Below the pieces are notes generated by a model. That model was not told the origin of the DNA, did not search any database, and saw only the letters and a list, made by a program, of their open reading frames with translations. Source: Agelas oroides (Eukaryota; Porifera; Demospongiae; Agelasida; Agelasidae). Taken from it: DNA of 64,000 nucleotides. The first letter of the stretch is position 1, and every line of letters starts with the position of its first letter. Made by a program: the position numbers and the translations under genes. Location of the stretch: NCBI GenBank assembly GCA_949130485.1, contig OX422185.1, forward strand, positions 9,796,118 through 9,860,117. Direction: 5' to 3'. Below, piece after piece: positions 1 to 12,900 of the stretch.

Positions 1-360
1 AATAATACACATTTCCAGCATTGAGGAAGGGCTCTCGTTGCTATTCAGCTCTCAAGAAAGAGTGTAAGTTGTCCCCGGCACACTGCAGCTGCTCTCTTTG
101 GTGGCATTATACGCTTCCAACTCACGGTGACACGTCACCACGTGGTCTTGTGGTCGAGCCAGCGCGGCGCTATATATATACATATAGGCAGGTAAGATCT
201 TCCGATCCACGCCTCTTTCGATCGCTTGCTGACTCTTTCGCGCGCGGCGCTAATATAAAACTACGACAAGCGAATGCTTGGGCACAATCAAAAGTTGCTC
301 GGACACGTGCCCGGGTGGGCCGGGGCTTGGCTACGACACTGCACATGACTTCCACAGTTG
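1..360. other. Left edge, no gene recognised
   Basis: I see no recognisable gene here. There is a TA-rich stretch near 170-186 and a GC-rich stretch near 235-335, followed at about 361 by the first 72-bp minisatellite unit. Open readings on both strands are short and show no family motif. A promoter or first exon is possible but unsupported. Confidence 0.4.
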
Positions 361-3300
361 TGAAAACTGCTTTCTAAATCTTTCCTCGCACATTAACAGG
401 CTTGCACGAGCTTCACAGGACCTATGCTGTGGTTAAAACGGCTGTGTCAGACATTTCACGCACATGAACAGGCTTGTACGAGCCTCACTGGACCTCAACA
501 GTGGTGAAAACTGCTTTCTATATCTTTCCAGGCACTTAAACAGGTCTGCACGTGCTTCACAGCACCTAAACGGCTGTTTAAATAGTGATGACACACCTTT
601 ACGGCAATTAAATAGGCTTGTACGAGCTTCACAGCACCGGTACAGTGGTGAAAACTGCTTTCTAGATCTTTCCTGGCACGTAAACAGGCTTGCACGAACT
701 CACAGGACCTCCACAGTGGTGAAAACTTCTTTCTAGGCCTTTCCTAGCCCATAAACAGGCTTGCACGAAACTCACAGGACTTCCACAGTGGTGAAAACTG
801 CTTTCTAGGTCTTTCCTGGCTCTTAAACTTGCTTGAAGGAGCTTCACAGGACCTATACTGTGGTTAAAACGGCTGTTTCAGACGTTTCACGCTCATCAAC
901 AGGCTTGTACGAGCCTCACAGGACCTCAACAGTGGTTAAAACTGCTTTCTATATCTTTTCAGGCACTTAAACAGGCCTGCACGTGCTTCACAGCATGTTT
1001 ACGGCGGTTAATACGGCGATGTCACACCTTTCCCGCACTTAAACTGGCTTGTACGAGCTTCACTGTGGTGAAAACTGCGTTCTAGATCTTTCCTGGCACA
1101 TAATGAGCATTGCAAGAGCCTCGCACCACCTCCACGGTGGTGAAAACCGCTTTCTAGATCTTTCCTGGCATATGAACAGGCTTCCACGAGCTCCACAAGA
1201 CCTATACTGTGGTTAAAACGTCTGTTTCCGACATTTCACACACATAAAGAGGCTTGCACGAACCTCACAGGACCTCAACAGTGGTTAAAACTGCTTTCTA
1301 GATCTTTCCTGCCACATATACAGGCTTGCACGAGCCTCACAGGAACCCCACAATGGTGAAAACTGCTTTGTAGGTCTTTCCTGTCTCTTAAACTGGCTTG
1401 CACCTGCGTCACAGGACTTCCACAGTGGTGAAAACTGCTTTCTAGCTCTTTCCTTCACTGGAGATATACTGTGGTTAAAACGGCTTTGGCAGACATTTCA
1501 CACACATAAATAGGCTTGCACGAGCCTCACAGGACCTAAACAGTGGTGTAAACTGCTTTCTAGACCGTTCCTGGCACATAAACAGGCTTGCACGAGCGTC
1601 ACAGGACCTCCACATTGGTGAAAACTGCTTTCTAGGTCTTTCCTGGCATATAAACCGGCTTGCACGAGCCTAACAGGACATCAACAGTGGTGAAAACTGC
1701 TTTCTAGGTCTTTCTTGTCTCTTAAACTGGCTTGCACGTGCTTAACTGGACTTCCACAGTGGTGAAAACTGCTTTCTAGCTCTTTCCTTCACAGGACATA
1801 TACTGTGGTTAAAACGACTTTGTCAGACATTTCACACACATAAATAGGCTTGCACGAGCCTCACAGGACCTCAACAATGGTGTAAACTGCTTTCTAGATC
1901 TTTCCTGACACTTAAACAGGCCTTTACGTGCTTCACAGGACTTCCATAGGGGTGAAAACTGCTTTCTAGCTCTTTCCTGACACTTAAACAGGCTTGCCCG
2001 AGCTTCACAGGACCTATACTGTGGTTAAAACGGCTTTGTCAGACATTTCACGCACATAAGCAGGCTTGCACGAGCCTCACAGGACATCAACCGTGGTTAA
2101 AACTGCTTTCTAGATCTTTCCAGGCACTTAAAGAGGCCTGCACGTGCTTCACAGCACCTCCTCGGCTGTTAAAACGGCTTTATCAGGTCTTTACCGCATA
2201 TAATCCGTGGATGTTGACAGTCGGCCTATGCCGCCCTCAGAGGATGAATCTTGTGGTGCCAGTATTGAAGCTCACACCATCCCAGCTGATACAGTGGGTG
2301 TTGTTGACGCTCTTGTAATTCCTGGTAACCTTTCTCCTGCTCAACCTGTCATTACTAGCCAGCTATCAGACTCGGATAGTTCTGGAACTCTGTTAAAGTC
2401 TAGCCAGTGACAGTACTGCTATACCTTTGCCCCAACCAAAGTTCGGTTTAGTTACTAAACTGGCACAAACACCTGGTCATTTCATCTGATTCGAAGGAAG
2501 ACATGGAGAGACATATAACCCATGCTATTCTAATGTCTTAATACCAGTCTTACATCATGGTGCTGTGTGTGGAGGGGTTGATAAATGTGATCTGTGTCAT
2601 TTTCACCTAGAGGGAAACTGTCGACGAGGTAGTCGCTGCACCTATGCACAAAGCTGGGCAGAGAGAATTGAATGGACTTGTCCTATATGTACAGTTGATG
2701 GGAAGTTGGATTGTGATCAGAAGTGGCAACATATACTGAAGTGTAGACGTGTTGGAGTATATACCGTACTTGATGGTCTAACTGTTGGAGAGTTTCTGAA
2801 ATCTCATGTTACTTAATTTTGTTCTAGATACATAGTTTGTAAATACATTGTGCCTCCTGGTGGCGTGTTTGAAATAATAAACAGGCTTGCACGAGCTTCA
2901 CTGGACCTCCACAGTCGTGAAAACTGCTTTCTAGCTCTTTCCTGGCACATAAACACGAGCATCGCAGGACCTCCACAGTAGTGAAAACTGCATTTTAGGT
3001 CTTTCCTGGCTCTTCAATTGGCTTGCACGTGCTTCACTGGACTTCCAGGCACTTAAACAGGCCTGCACATGCTTCACAGCACTTCCACGGCAGTTAAAAC
3101 GGCGATGTCACACCTTTCCCGCACTTAAACAGACTGTATGAGCTTCACAGGACCTGCACAGTGGTGAAAACTACTTTCTAGATCGTTCCTGGCACATAAA
3201 CAGGCTTGCACGAGCGTCACAGGACCTCCACAGTGGTGAAAACTGCTTTCTAGGTCTTTCCTGGCACATAAACAGGCTTGCACGAGCCTAACAGGACATC

Positions 3301-3395
3301 AACAGTGCTTCACTGGACTTTCAGGAAACAGCTTTCTAGCTCTTTCCTGACACTTAAACAGGCTTGCACGAGCTTCACAGGGCATATACTGTGGT
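361..3395 (-). repeat. 72-bp minisatellite array, left arm
   Basis: Degenerate tandem units of about 72 bp. The period was measured between the CCTGGCACATAAACAGGC boxes at 3188 and 3260. Read on the minus strand, a unit runs from GATCTAGAAAGCAGTTTTCACC through a box like GAAGCTCGTGCAAGCC to GTGCCAGGAAA. A second unit type carries GCCGTTTTAAC and CACGTGC boxes. The array is interrupted at about 2190-2880 by unrelated coding-like sequence. Because 72 is divisible by three, open reading frames of 60-100 codons appear in several frames; I regard these as by-products. Confidence 0.9.
2190..2880 (+). pseudogene. Degraded CCCH zinc-finger protein remnant
   Basis: A non-satellite island inside the minisatellite. 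The reading frame open from about 2538 to the stop at 2814-2816 encodes a Cys/His-rich C-terminus: CHFHLEGNC, then RRGSRC, TYAQ, then W-x-CPIC and a later H-x3-C. The spacing Cys-x7-Cys-x5-Cys-x3 is that of a CCCH finger, but the final His position is Gln (CAA). Upstream, coding-like sequence at 2207-2410 ends in a stop, and the best frame changes more than once before 2538, so the whole is frameshifted. An AATAAA-like signal near 2873 ends the island. It could be a processed pseudogene or a captured last exon. The CTYA-S-W context recalls the fingers of HELZ2-type proteins, which is only a resemblance. Confidence 0.5.
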
Positions 3396-3399
3396 TAAG

Positions 3400-6300
3400 A
3401 GGCAGGAAAGATCTACAAACCTGTTTTCATCACTGTGGAAGTTCTGTCAAGCTGGTGGAAGCCCGTTTATGTGCTGGACGAGACCTCGTAAAGCCGTTAT
3501 AACCGCTGAGGAGGTGCTGTGGCGCACGTGCAAGCCTGTTGAAGTCCCAGGAAAGATCACGAGAGCAGTTTTTATCGCTGTGGAGGTCCTGTCAAGCTCG
3601 TGATCGCCTTTTTAAGTGCGGAAGATGTCTGAAAAAGCCGTTTGAACCACCGTGGAGGTGCTGTGAAGCACGTGCAAGCCTGTTTATGTGCCAGGAAAGA
3701 TTAGAAAAGCGTTTTTAACTGCTGTGGATTTACTGTGAAGCTCGTGCAAGCCCGTTTATGTGCGGGAATGACCGGATAAAGCCGTTATAATCGCAGATGA
3801 GGTGCTGTGAAACACGTGCAAGCCTGTTCAAGTGCCAGGAAAGATCACGAAAGCAGTTTTTACCGGTGTGGAGGTCCTGTGACGCTCGTGATTGCCTTTT
3901 TAAGTGCGGAAAGGGTGCGAAAAGGCGGTTTGAACCGCCGAGGACGTGCTATGAAGCACGTGCAAACCGGTAAATGTTCCAGGAAAGAGCTAGAAAGCAG
4001 TTTTTACCAATGTGGAGGTGCTGTGAAGCTCGTGCAAGCCTGATTAAGTGCGGGAAACGTCTGACAAAGCCGTTTTATCCGCCGAGGAGGTGCGGTGGAG
4101 CACGTGGAGGCCTATTTATGTGCCAAGAAAGATCGACAAAGCGATTTTCACAACTGTGGAGGTCCTATGAAGCTCGTGCAAGCCTGTTTATGTGCGGAAA
4201 AGACCTAACAGGACTTCCACAGCTGTGAAAACTGCTTTCTAGGTATTTACTAGGGCTTAAACAGGCTTAAACGAGGTTCACAACACCTCCACGGTTGTGA
4301 AAACAGCTTTCTAGATCTTTCCTGGCACATAAACAGGCTTGCACATGCTTCACAGCACCTTCGCGGCGATTAAAACGGTTTGTCAGAAGCACGTGCAAGC
4401 CTGTTTATGTGCGAGAAAGACCTGATAAAGCCATTATAACCGCCGGGGAGGTGCTGTGAAGCACGTGCAAGCCTGTTTAAGTGCCAGGAAGGATCTAGAA
4501 AGCGGCTTTCACTACTGTGGAGGTGTTGTGAAGCTCGTACAAGCCTATTCAAGTGGGGGAAACGTCTGATAAAGCCGTTGTAACCGCCGAGGAGGTGCTG
4601 TGAAGCACGTGCAGGCCTGTTTAATTGCCAGGAAATCTTGAGAAAGCGGTTTTCACCACTGTGGAGTTCCATTGAAGCTCGTGCAAGCCTGTTGAAGAGC
4701 TAGGAAAGACCTAGAAGGCAGTTTTCACCCCTGTGGAGGTCTTGTGAGGCTCATGCAAGCGTGTTTGTGTGTGGGAAAGACCTAATGAAGACGTTATAAC
4801 CTCCGAGGAGGTGCTGTGAAACACATGCAAGCCTGTTTATGTGCCAGGAGAGATCAAGAAATCGTTTCTAACTGCTGTGGAGCTCCTGTGAAGCTCGTGG
4901 AAGCCCATTTATGTGCGGGAATGACGTGATAAAGCCGTTGTAACTGCCGAGTTGGTGCTGTGACGCACGTGCAAGCCTGTTCAAGTGGCAGGAAAGATCA
5001 CTAAAGCTGTTTTAAGTGCGGTAGGGGTCTGAAAAAGGCGTTTGAACAGCCGTGGAGGTGCTGTGCAGCAGGTGAAGCCTGTTTATGTGCCAGGAAAGCA
5101 CTAGAAAGCGGTTTTTATCGCTGTGGAGGTCCTGTGAAGCTCGTGCAAGCCTGATTAAGTGCGGGAAACGTCTGATAAAGCCGTTTTAACGGCGCTGTGA
5201 AGCACGTGGACGCCTATTTAAGTGCCAAGAAAATCGACAAAGCGGTTTTCACCCCTGTTGAGGTCCTATGAAGCTCATGCAAGCCTGTTTATGTGCGGAA
5301 AGGACATGACAAAGCCGTTTTAACTGCCGAGGAGGTGCTGTGAAGCACGTGCAAGCCTGTTTAAGTCCACGTAAATTTAGAAAGCAGTTTTCACAGCTGT
5401 GGAAGTCCTGTGTAGCACATGCAAGCCTGTTTATGTGCGGGAAAGTCCTGATAAAGCCGTTATAACTGCCGACGGTGTGATGTGAAGCACGTGCAAGCAT
5501 GTTTAAGTGCCAGGAAGGTTCTAGAAAGTGGCTTTCACTACTGTGGAGGTGTTGTGAAGCTCGTATAAGCCTATTCCAGTGCGGGAAACGACTGACAAAG
5601 CCGTTTTAACCGCCGAGGAGGTGCTGTGAAGCACGTGCAGGCCTGTTTAGTTGCCAGGAAATCTTGAGAATGCGGTTTTCACCACTGTGGTGTTCCATTG
5701 AAGCTCGTGCAAGCCTGTTGAAGAGCCAGGAAAGACCTTGAAGGCAATTTTCACCCCTGTGGAGGTCTTGTGAGGCTCATGCAAGCCTGTTCCAATGCGG
5801 GAAATGTCTGAAAAAGCCGTTTTTAACCGCCGATGTGGTGCTTTGAAGCACGTGAAGGCCTGTTTAAGTGCCAGTAAATATCTAGAAAGCAGTTTTCACA
5901 GCTGCGGAAGTCCTGTGAAGCTCGTTGAAGCCTGTTTATGTGCCGGAAAGACCTAATGAAGCCGTTATAACCGCCGAGGTGGTGCTGTGAAACACGTGCA
6001 AGCCTGTTTATGTGCCAGGAGAGATCAAGAAAACGTTTCTAACTGCTGTGGAGTTCCTGTGAAGCTCGTGCAAGCCAGTTTATGTGCGGGAATGACGTGA
6101 TAAAGCCGTTGTAACTGCCGAGTTGGTGCTGTGAAGCGTGTGCAAGCCTGTTCAAGTGGCAGGAAAGATCACTAAAGCTGTTTTAAGTGCGGTAGGGGTC
6201 TGAAAAAGCCGTTTGAACAGCCGTGGAGGTGCTGTGCAGCAGGTGAAGCCTGTTTATGTGCCAGGAAAGCGCTAGAAAGGTCCTGTGAAGCTCGTGCAAG

Positions 6301-7360
6301 CCTGATTAAGTGCGGGAAACGTCTGACAAAGCCGTTTTAACGGTCGAGGAGGTGCTGTGAAGCACGTGGAGGCCTATTTAAGTGCCAAGAAAATCGACAA
6401 AGCGGTTGTCACCCCTGTTGAAGTCCTATGAAGCTCATGCAAGCCTGTTTATGTGCGGAAAAGACCTGACAAAGCCGTTTTAAACGCCGAGGAGGAAGCA
6501 CGTGCAAGCCTGTTTAAGTCCAAGTAAATCTAGAAAGTAGTTTTCACAGCTGTGGAAGTTTTGTGTAGCACGTGCAAGCCTGTTTATGTGCGGGAAAGTC
6601 CTGATAAAGCCGTTATAACTGCCGACGGTGTGATGTGAAGCACGTGCAAGCATGCTAGAAAGTGGCTTTAACTACTGTGGAGGTGTTGTGAAGCTCGTAC
6701 AAGCGTGTTTAAATTAAGTGCGGGAAACGTCTGACAAAGCCGTTTTAACCGCCGAGAAGAATTGCCAGGAAATCTTGAGAAAGCGGTTTTCACCACTGTG
6801 GATGTCCTGTAAGGCTCGTACAAGCCTGTTGAAATGCGGGAAGAGTATGAAAAAGCCGTTTTAACTGCCGATGAGGTGCTGTGAAGCACGTGAAGGCCTG
6901 TTTAAGTGCCAGTAAATATCTAGAAAGCAGTTTTTACCGCTGTGAAATTCCTGTGAAACTCGTCCAAGCCTGTTTATGTGCTGGAAAGACTTGATAAAGC
7001 CGTTATAACCCCGGAGGTGGTGCAGTGAAGCTCGTGAAAGCCTGTTTATGTGCCAGGAGCGATCTAGAAAGCAGTGTTTCACAGTTCCTGTGAAGCTCGT
7101 ACAACCGTGTTTAAGTGCGGGAATGGTGTGACATCGGCTTTTTAACCCCCGTGGAGGTGCTGTGAAGTACGTGCAGGCCTGTGTAAGTGCCTGGAAAGAT
7201 CTAGAAAGTAGTTTTCACCACCGTTGAGGGCCTGTGAAGCTCGTGCAAGCATGTTTAAGTGTCAGGAAAGAGCCAGAAGGAATTCCTTGTAGCCAGTTAG
7301 AAGCCAGGAGAGACCTAGAAAGCAGTTTTCACCACTGTGGAAGTCCTGTGAGGCTAATAA
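3400..7360 (+). repeat. 72-bp minisatellite array, right arm (opposite orientation)
   Basis: The same 72-bp family as the left arm but in reverse orientation, the switch falling near 3400-3410. Two unit types are interspersed. One contains AGATCTAGAAAGCAG and CTCGTGCAAGC. The other contains GCCGTTTTAACSGCCG, GTGCTGTGAAGCAC and CACGTGCAAGC. A short stretch at about 4205-4385 is flipped back to the left-arm orientation. Units are more diverged than in the arrays further right, which suggests an older array. Confidence 0.9.
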
Positions 7361-7553
7361 ACGCACCCCTCGCACATGTGTGCCATTGGTTTCTGAGGAC
7401 GGTCACCATGCTAGCGCTAAGAGAGTTTGTGTTGTATGGCTGGAAGCTGCTCGTACTACTAGTAACCGTCACCTTTTCACTCGTACCTACCCTTATCCAG
7501 CCGTCATTGATGACTCCTTGCTTTCCGAAGAAATAAACTCCACCCTCGAATAG
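7357..7553 (+). other. Coding-like stretch at array end, unidentified
   Basis: After the last minisatellite unit one plus-strand frame stays open for about 65 codons to the TAG at 7551-7553. Its composition is more protein-like than the surrounding repeat reading (it contains HHASAKRVCVVWLEAA and IDDSLLSEE). It has no start codon, no recognised domain and no clear splice sites. The end overlaps a sequence shared with the MITE at 27131. It may be an exon remnant or chance. Confidence 0.2.
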
Positions 7554-7620
7554 TAGCCGCACAAAACGAGCAGCAAAATGAAAAAGCCGTGGCGTCTGAT
7601 CGAAGAAATACGGTAACTGC
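7530..7620. repeat. Truncated relative of the 27131 MITE
   Basis: Shares AAACTCCACCCTCGAATAG and the terminal GAAGAAATACGGTAA with the element at 27131-27509. The opposite terminus is missing, so this is a solo end or a deleted copy. Confidence 0.5.
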
Positions 7621-9995
7621 AAGAATTACTCTTGGAGCTGTGTTGAGATGCAAACCAGCGCGAGAAAAATCCATTATGTGATACGGTGGTAAGGCACATA
7701 CATGACGTGTTCCCAGTACACATTAGACGGAGAAGTGTTGCGTAGTCGTCCGAAGTTGCTTGTGGTCAAATGGTTATAGCTTGGTGTTAAAGTTATGTTG
7801 AGTGACAGGGAATTGACTGGGAATGGACCATGGAGATCGATAGAAACTGCCATGTAAGCTCCCATGTAAACAGGAAATATTATGTCATCACTTTTATATC
7901 ATTATTAAATTATTCAGTGTAAATGTCATGTTGTTTACAACAAAAATTGATAGTGATCGCGTACACAAAGAATAGCCTCTTCCAAATCAATTCATCGTTT
8001 CTCATCCCTAAGCAGAAAACTAGATGTGGGTTGGCCAAGAACGATGTCATTCCTGTGTAAATAATGTACAATACTGACTTTGTCATTTATACACTCGGAT
8101 GAGGCACAGTAAACAAAACATTTCTTTGGTCTTCAGCTCTCAGCCCAAAACAACGGACATGCATGTAGGTCACCTTTTGGGGGGTCAAAGGTCACAAATG
8201 TAGTTCTGAACATGCACTAAATGATAAATTTCCAAATGGTAAACAATTGATGCAGGTAGAAAAGAATGGGCGGTAAGAAACAATGACCTACAAATCTAAA
8301 ATAAAAACAAGGAGTTGCACCTCTCCTTGTGAACGATGGGATATCCATCACAATTTTGGTTATCAAGAACTGCAATGTTTCCAAGTTCTGTGCAAGGTCA
8401 CAATGGCTAACTGCTTCAAAAGACTTCAGCACAAACCCTCGGTGTTTCTGCTACTAAGCATGGCTCTCAGGTCTCAACTGTACTGGATTGGGTAGTTTGT
8501 TGTGTAGGTTGAGTTCGTTCCTGAGAGTTTCTAGGTTGCTGAAACGTCGTGCTGGCTAGAAAAGTCTATATTTGCATCATCATAATTTGTCCCTGGCAGA
8601 TTATGTGGTGGAGACAACAGGACTGTGCTGGCAAATGCTTCCCATTCTTGCTCACCTGGATACAGTTCACTGAAATCACACAGCTATTGGTTGAATTCTT
8701 TGTTGTTAAAGATCACCTGAGGGATGGCATCCTTTTCATCCTTGACGATCAATCTCTCACAACTGACAAAGGTCTAAGTATGCAGAGGGCGTGGCACGGC
8801 GAGTGCACGTTCCAGAGGATGTTCCGTCCTATTTAGTACTAAATTAATGATGTATGATGACGCATGCGGCTTTCACCCGGCACCTTACGCGACCGTTTCT
8901 GGAAGGTTCTCGTAAAGTGCAGACAGAATGTCGCTAATAAATTATTCATAAGTCGTTATTTTAACCCCGTACATCCTTGTATTAGCCTCGTTCCCAGGCC
9001 CTGCCCAGCTTTCCGTCGCTTGCAGTACGGAAAAGTGGTAGAGGGTCTGGAATAAGTCATCACGTGAGTGACGTAGGGGTAGAGAGAAGGGTAGAGAGGA
9101 CTTAATTGAGCGTAGGCGGATCGTCAATGTGCCCAGAATCTCGTTATGTACAGACTTGCTCATGAGAAAAAAAATTACGGGTTTACCCCAAATTTAGATT
9201 TTAACCCTCCCTTTACGAGATTGAATTTCTGCCTACAAGCATGCATTCAGCACGTCAAGGGAAAAGAGAACAAGTAAGCATGGTATCAGTATAGTATTAA
9301 AGCTAGTCAGTATTGAATATCAGAGAAGGGATGCATTTCTGGCAGCTGTGTAGGAGAAAACAGACTTAACATCTCAGAGCAGCCCTCACAACCTATGAAT
9401 CAAGGTGATCAGTAAGGAGGCCTAACTTTTGTGTACTCATGGGCAGCTAAAAGTCTTGAATTGTATTTTCTATTTCTATCCATGATTGATCAACACTCTT
9501 GTGTTTGGTGCATAATTAGCAAACCTGCTGTGCACTATGTTGCTGTACACTGCAATCTAACTATGCACCAAGGGTCAAACATTTTTGAAATTGTCGACGC
9601 TGTGTGTTGAAATCAGGCTTAAAAATGAAGCTATTTTATGTCTGTTCAATGTGTTCATGCTCCTATGCTAGAGGCAAATATTTAGTCTTGGACTGATATA
9701 TTTTCGGACCTCAGACTTCAAAGGTCTAAGCACGGTAGCAACTGTGCCAGTAGCCACTGGGCCTGGTAACAAGGCTACTGTGCCAGATCGTCAGAGCAAC
9801 AAGACATGCTCGAGTTGGGATAGTTTTCAATACCCGAAACTATGTAGTAAGCAGGGATAGAAAATCATGTCCAAACATACATTGTAAAACAACGCATAAC
9901 TTCTTTGCTGCCTCCCCCGAAAAGGAAAGACTAAAATACTTGCCCTTCCATTGGCCTCGACTATGAGCCCATACCATGCTGCAGCAGTTGTCAAA
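7621..9995. other. Single-copy region without clear gene
   Basis: No gene could be supported apart from one minus-strand coding-like stretch at 8531-8773. Near 8985-9055 there is a partial copy of the TAGCCTCGTTCCCAGGCC hairpin-repeat family. Other readings are short and AT-rich. Confidence 0.4.
8531..8773 (-). pseudogene. Unidentified coding-like reading with one stop
   Basis: On the minus strand one frame runs about 80 codons broken by a single TAG near the middle. The composition looks like protein (VKDEKDAIPQVIFNNKEF before the stop; CDFSELYPGEQEWEAFAS after it). I do not recognise the family and see no flanking splice signals that clearly fit. A decayed exon or transposon fragment is possible, and chance cannot be excluded. 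Confidence 0.25.
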
Positions 9996-12515
9996 TTTGG
10001 CTGCAGGCCTATTTAAGTGCGTGGAAAGATCTAGAACGCAGTTTTCACCACTTTTGAGGTCCTCTGAGGCTCGTGGAAGCCTGTTTCTTAACCAGGAAAG
10101 ATCTAGAAAGCAGTTTTCACCACAGCGGAGGTCCTGTGAGGCTCATGCAAGCCTGTTTAAGTGCCTGGAAAGATCTAGAAAGCGGTTTTCACCACTGTTG
10201 AGGTCCTGTGAGGCTCGTGCAAGCCTGTTTATGTGCGTGAAAGGTCTGAGACATCCGTTTTAACCACAGTATAGCTCCTGTGAATCTCGAGCAAGCCTGT
10301 TGAAGTGTCAGGAAAGAGCTAGAAAGCAGTTTTCACCACTGTGGAGGTCATGTGACAGGCAGTCTGTGTGCCAGGAAATATCTAGAAAGCAGTTTTCACC
10401 ACTGTGCAGTTCTTGTGAAGCTCGTACCAGCCTGTTCAAGTGCGGGAAAGGTGTGATATCGTTTTAACGGCCGTGGAGGTACTGTGAAGCACATGCAGGC
10501 CTGCTTAAGTGCCTGGAAAGATCTAGAACGCAGTTTTCACCACTGTTGAGGTCCTCTGAGGCTCGTGGAACCCTGTTTATTAGCCAGGAAAGACCTAGAA
10601 TGCGGTTTTCACCACAGTGGATGTCCTGTGAGGCTCGTGCAAGCCTGTTTAAGTGCCCGGAAAGATCTAGAAAGCAGTTTTCACCACTGTTGAGGTCCTG
10701 TGAGGCTCGTGCAAGCCTGTTTATGTGCGTGAAAGGTCTGACACATCCGTTTTAACCACAGTATAACTCCTGAGAAGCTCGTGCAAACCTGTCTATGCAC
10801 TAGGAAAGACCTAGAAAGCAGTTTTCACCTCTGTGGAGGTCATGTGAAGCTCATGCGAGCCTGTCTATGTGACAGGAAAGATCTAGAAATCAGTTTTCAC
10901 CACTGTGCAGGTCTTGTGAAGCTCGTACAAGCCTGTTTAACTGCGGAAAAGGTGTTGCATCGCCGTTTAAACGGTCGTGGAGATGCTGTGAAGCACGTGC
11001 AGGCCTGTTTAAGTGCGTGGAAAGATCTAGAACGCAGTTTTCACCACTTTTGAGGTCCTCTGAGGCTCGTGGAAGCCTGTTTCTTAACCAGGAAAGATCT
11101 AGAAAGCAGTTTTTACCACAGCCGAGGTCCTGTGAGGCTCATGCAAGCCTGTTTAAGTGCCTGGAAAGATCTAGAAAGCGGTTTTCACCACTGTTGGGGT
11201 CCTGTGAGGCTCGTGCAAGCCTGTTTATGTGCGTGAAAGGTCTGACACATCCGTTTTAACCACAGTATAGCTCCTGTGAAGCTCGAGCAAGCCTGTTGAA
11301 GTGTCAGGAAAGAGCTAGAAAGCAGTTTCCACCACTGTGGAAGTCCTGTGATGCAGGTGCAAGCCAGTTTAAGAGACAGGAAAGACCTACAAAGCAGTTT
11401 TCACCACTGTGGAGGTCCTGTAAGGCTCATGCAAGCCTGTTTTTGTGCCAAGAAAGATCTAGAAAGCAGTTTTCACCACTGTGGAGGTCATGTGAAGCTC
11501 GTGCAAGGCAATCTATGTGCCAGGAAATATCTAGAAAGCAGTTTGCACCACTGTGCAGTTCTTGTGAAGCTCGTACAAGCCTGTTTAAGTGCAGGAAAGG
11601 TGTGATATCGCCGTTTTAACGGCCGTGGAGGTACTGTGAAGCACATGCAGGCCTGTTGAAGTGCCTGGAAAGATCTAGAACGCAGTTTTCACCACTGTTG
11701 AGGTCCTCTGAGGCTCGTGGAACCCTGTTTATTAGCCAGGAAAGACCTAGAATGCGGTTTTCACCACAGTGGATGTCCTGTGAGGCTCGTGCAAGCCTGT
11801 TTAAGTGCCCAGAAAGATCTAGAAAGCAGTTTTCACCACTGTTGAGGTCCTGTGAGGCTCGTGGAAGCCTGTTTATGTGCGTGAAAGGTCTGACACATCC
11901 GTTTTAACCACAGTATAGCTCCTGTGAAGCTCGAGCAAACCTGTTGAAGTGTCAGGAAAGAGCTGGAAAGCAGTTTCCACCACTGTGGAAGTCCTGTGAC
12001 GCAGGTGCAAGCCAGTTTAAGAGACAGGAAAGACCTAGAAAGCAGTTTTCACCACTGTGGAGGTCCTGTAAGGATCATGCAAGCCTGTTTTTGTGCCAAG
12101 AAAGATCTAGAAAGCAGTTTTTCTCCACTGTGGAGGTCATGTGAAGCTCGTGCAAGGCAGTCTATGTGCCAGGAAATATCTAGAAAGCAGTTTTCACCAC
12201 TGTGCAGTTCCTGTGAAGCTCGTGCAAGCCTGTTTAAGTGCGGGAAAGGTGTGATATCGCCGTTTTAACGGCCGTGGAGGTACTGTGAAGCACATGCAGG
12301 CCGGTTTAAGTGCCTGGAAAGATCTAGAACGCAGTTTTCACCACTGTTGAGGTCCTCTGAGGCTCGTGCAAGCCTGTTTATGTGCCTGGAAAGATCTAAA
12401 AAGCAGCTTTCACCACAGTGGAGGTCCTGTGAGGCTCGCGCAAGCCTGTTTATGTGCGTCAAATGTCTGACACATCCGCAGTATAGCTCCTCTGAAGCTC
12501 GTGTAAGCCTGCTCC
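9996..12515 (+). repeat. 72-bp minisatellite array with higher-order structure
   Basis: About 35 units of the same family, less diverged than the left arrays. A marker unit containing ACATCCG(TTTTAAC) occurs at 10251, 10743, 11247, 11895 and 12472. The gaps are 492, 504, 648 and 577 bases, that is about 7, exactly 7, exactly 9 and about 8 units of 72. This is a higher-order repeat that has expanded in blocks. Open frames of 70-107 codons in two registers are by-products of the unit length. Confidence 0.92.
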
Positions 12516-12900
12516 AAGTTTGTTACCAACGAGAGCCTTGGCCTCCGCACTACCAGGGGCAGTAGCAACCTGTACCTAAAGAGACCAACTACTAACTTTT
12601 ATCGCAACTCCTTTGAATATCAGGGTGCTTTTGACTGGAATCACCTTCCAAATAATATCAAGACTATTCGCTCAGAAACTGCCTTTAAAAGTTATGTACA
12701 GAATGTTTTTTTGGTCAGCTGTTAGAGCTCTAATTTTGGATATTTTTCCTTTTCCCTCTTTTTGTGTGTACGTTTTGTCTTCTGTTTTTTATATCCTTTT
12801 ATCTTTTGCTTTGTATTAGGACCTCCGGGAAGACCGGCTATATGAGCTGATGGAGTATTCCTATTCAAAATAAAAGTTTATCTATCTATCTATCTATCTA
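12516..12900 (+). mobile_element. LINE-type retrotransposon, 3' end only
   Basis: A reading frame ending at the TAG at 12723-12725 has the typical C-terminus of a LINE ORF2 protein: a basic LRTTRGSSN segment, then FYRNSFEYQGAFDWNHLP, then an F-K-x-Y stretch. A T-rich 3' untranslated region follows, and the copy ends in (TATC)n at about 12877-12900. The upstream part (endonuclease, most of reverse transcriptase) is absent, as expected from 5' truncation on insertion. The copy sits inside the 72-bp minisatellite, which resumes at 12901. Confidence 0.75.

Noticed and set aside
361..7360. CRISPR array
   Set aside because: Units are contiguous and diverged without unique spacers, and the sequence is clearly from an animal nuclear genome.
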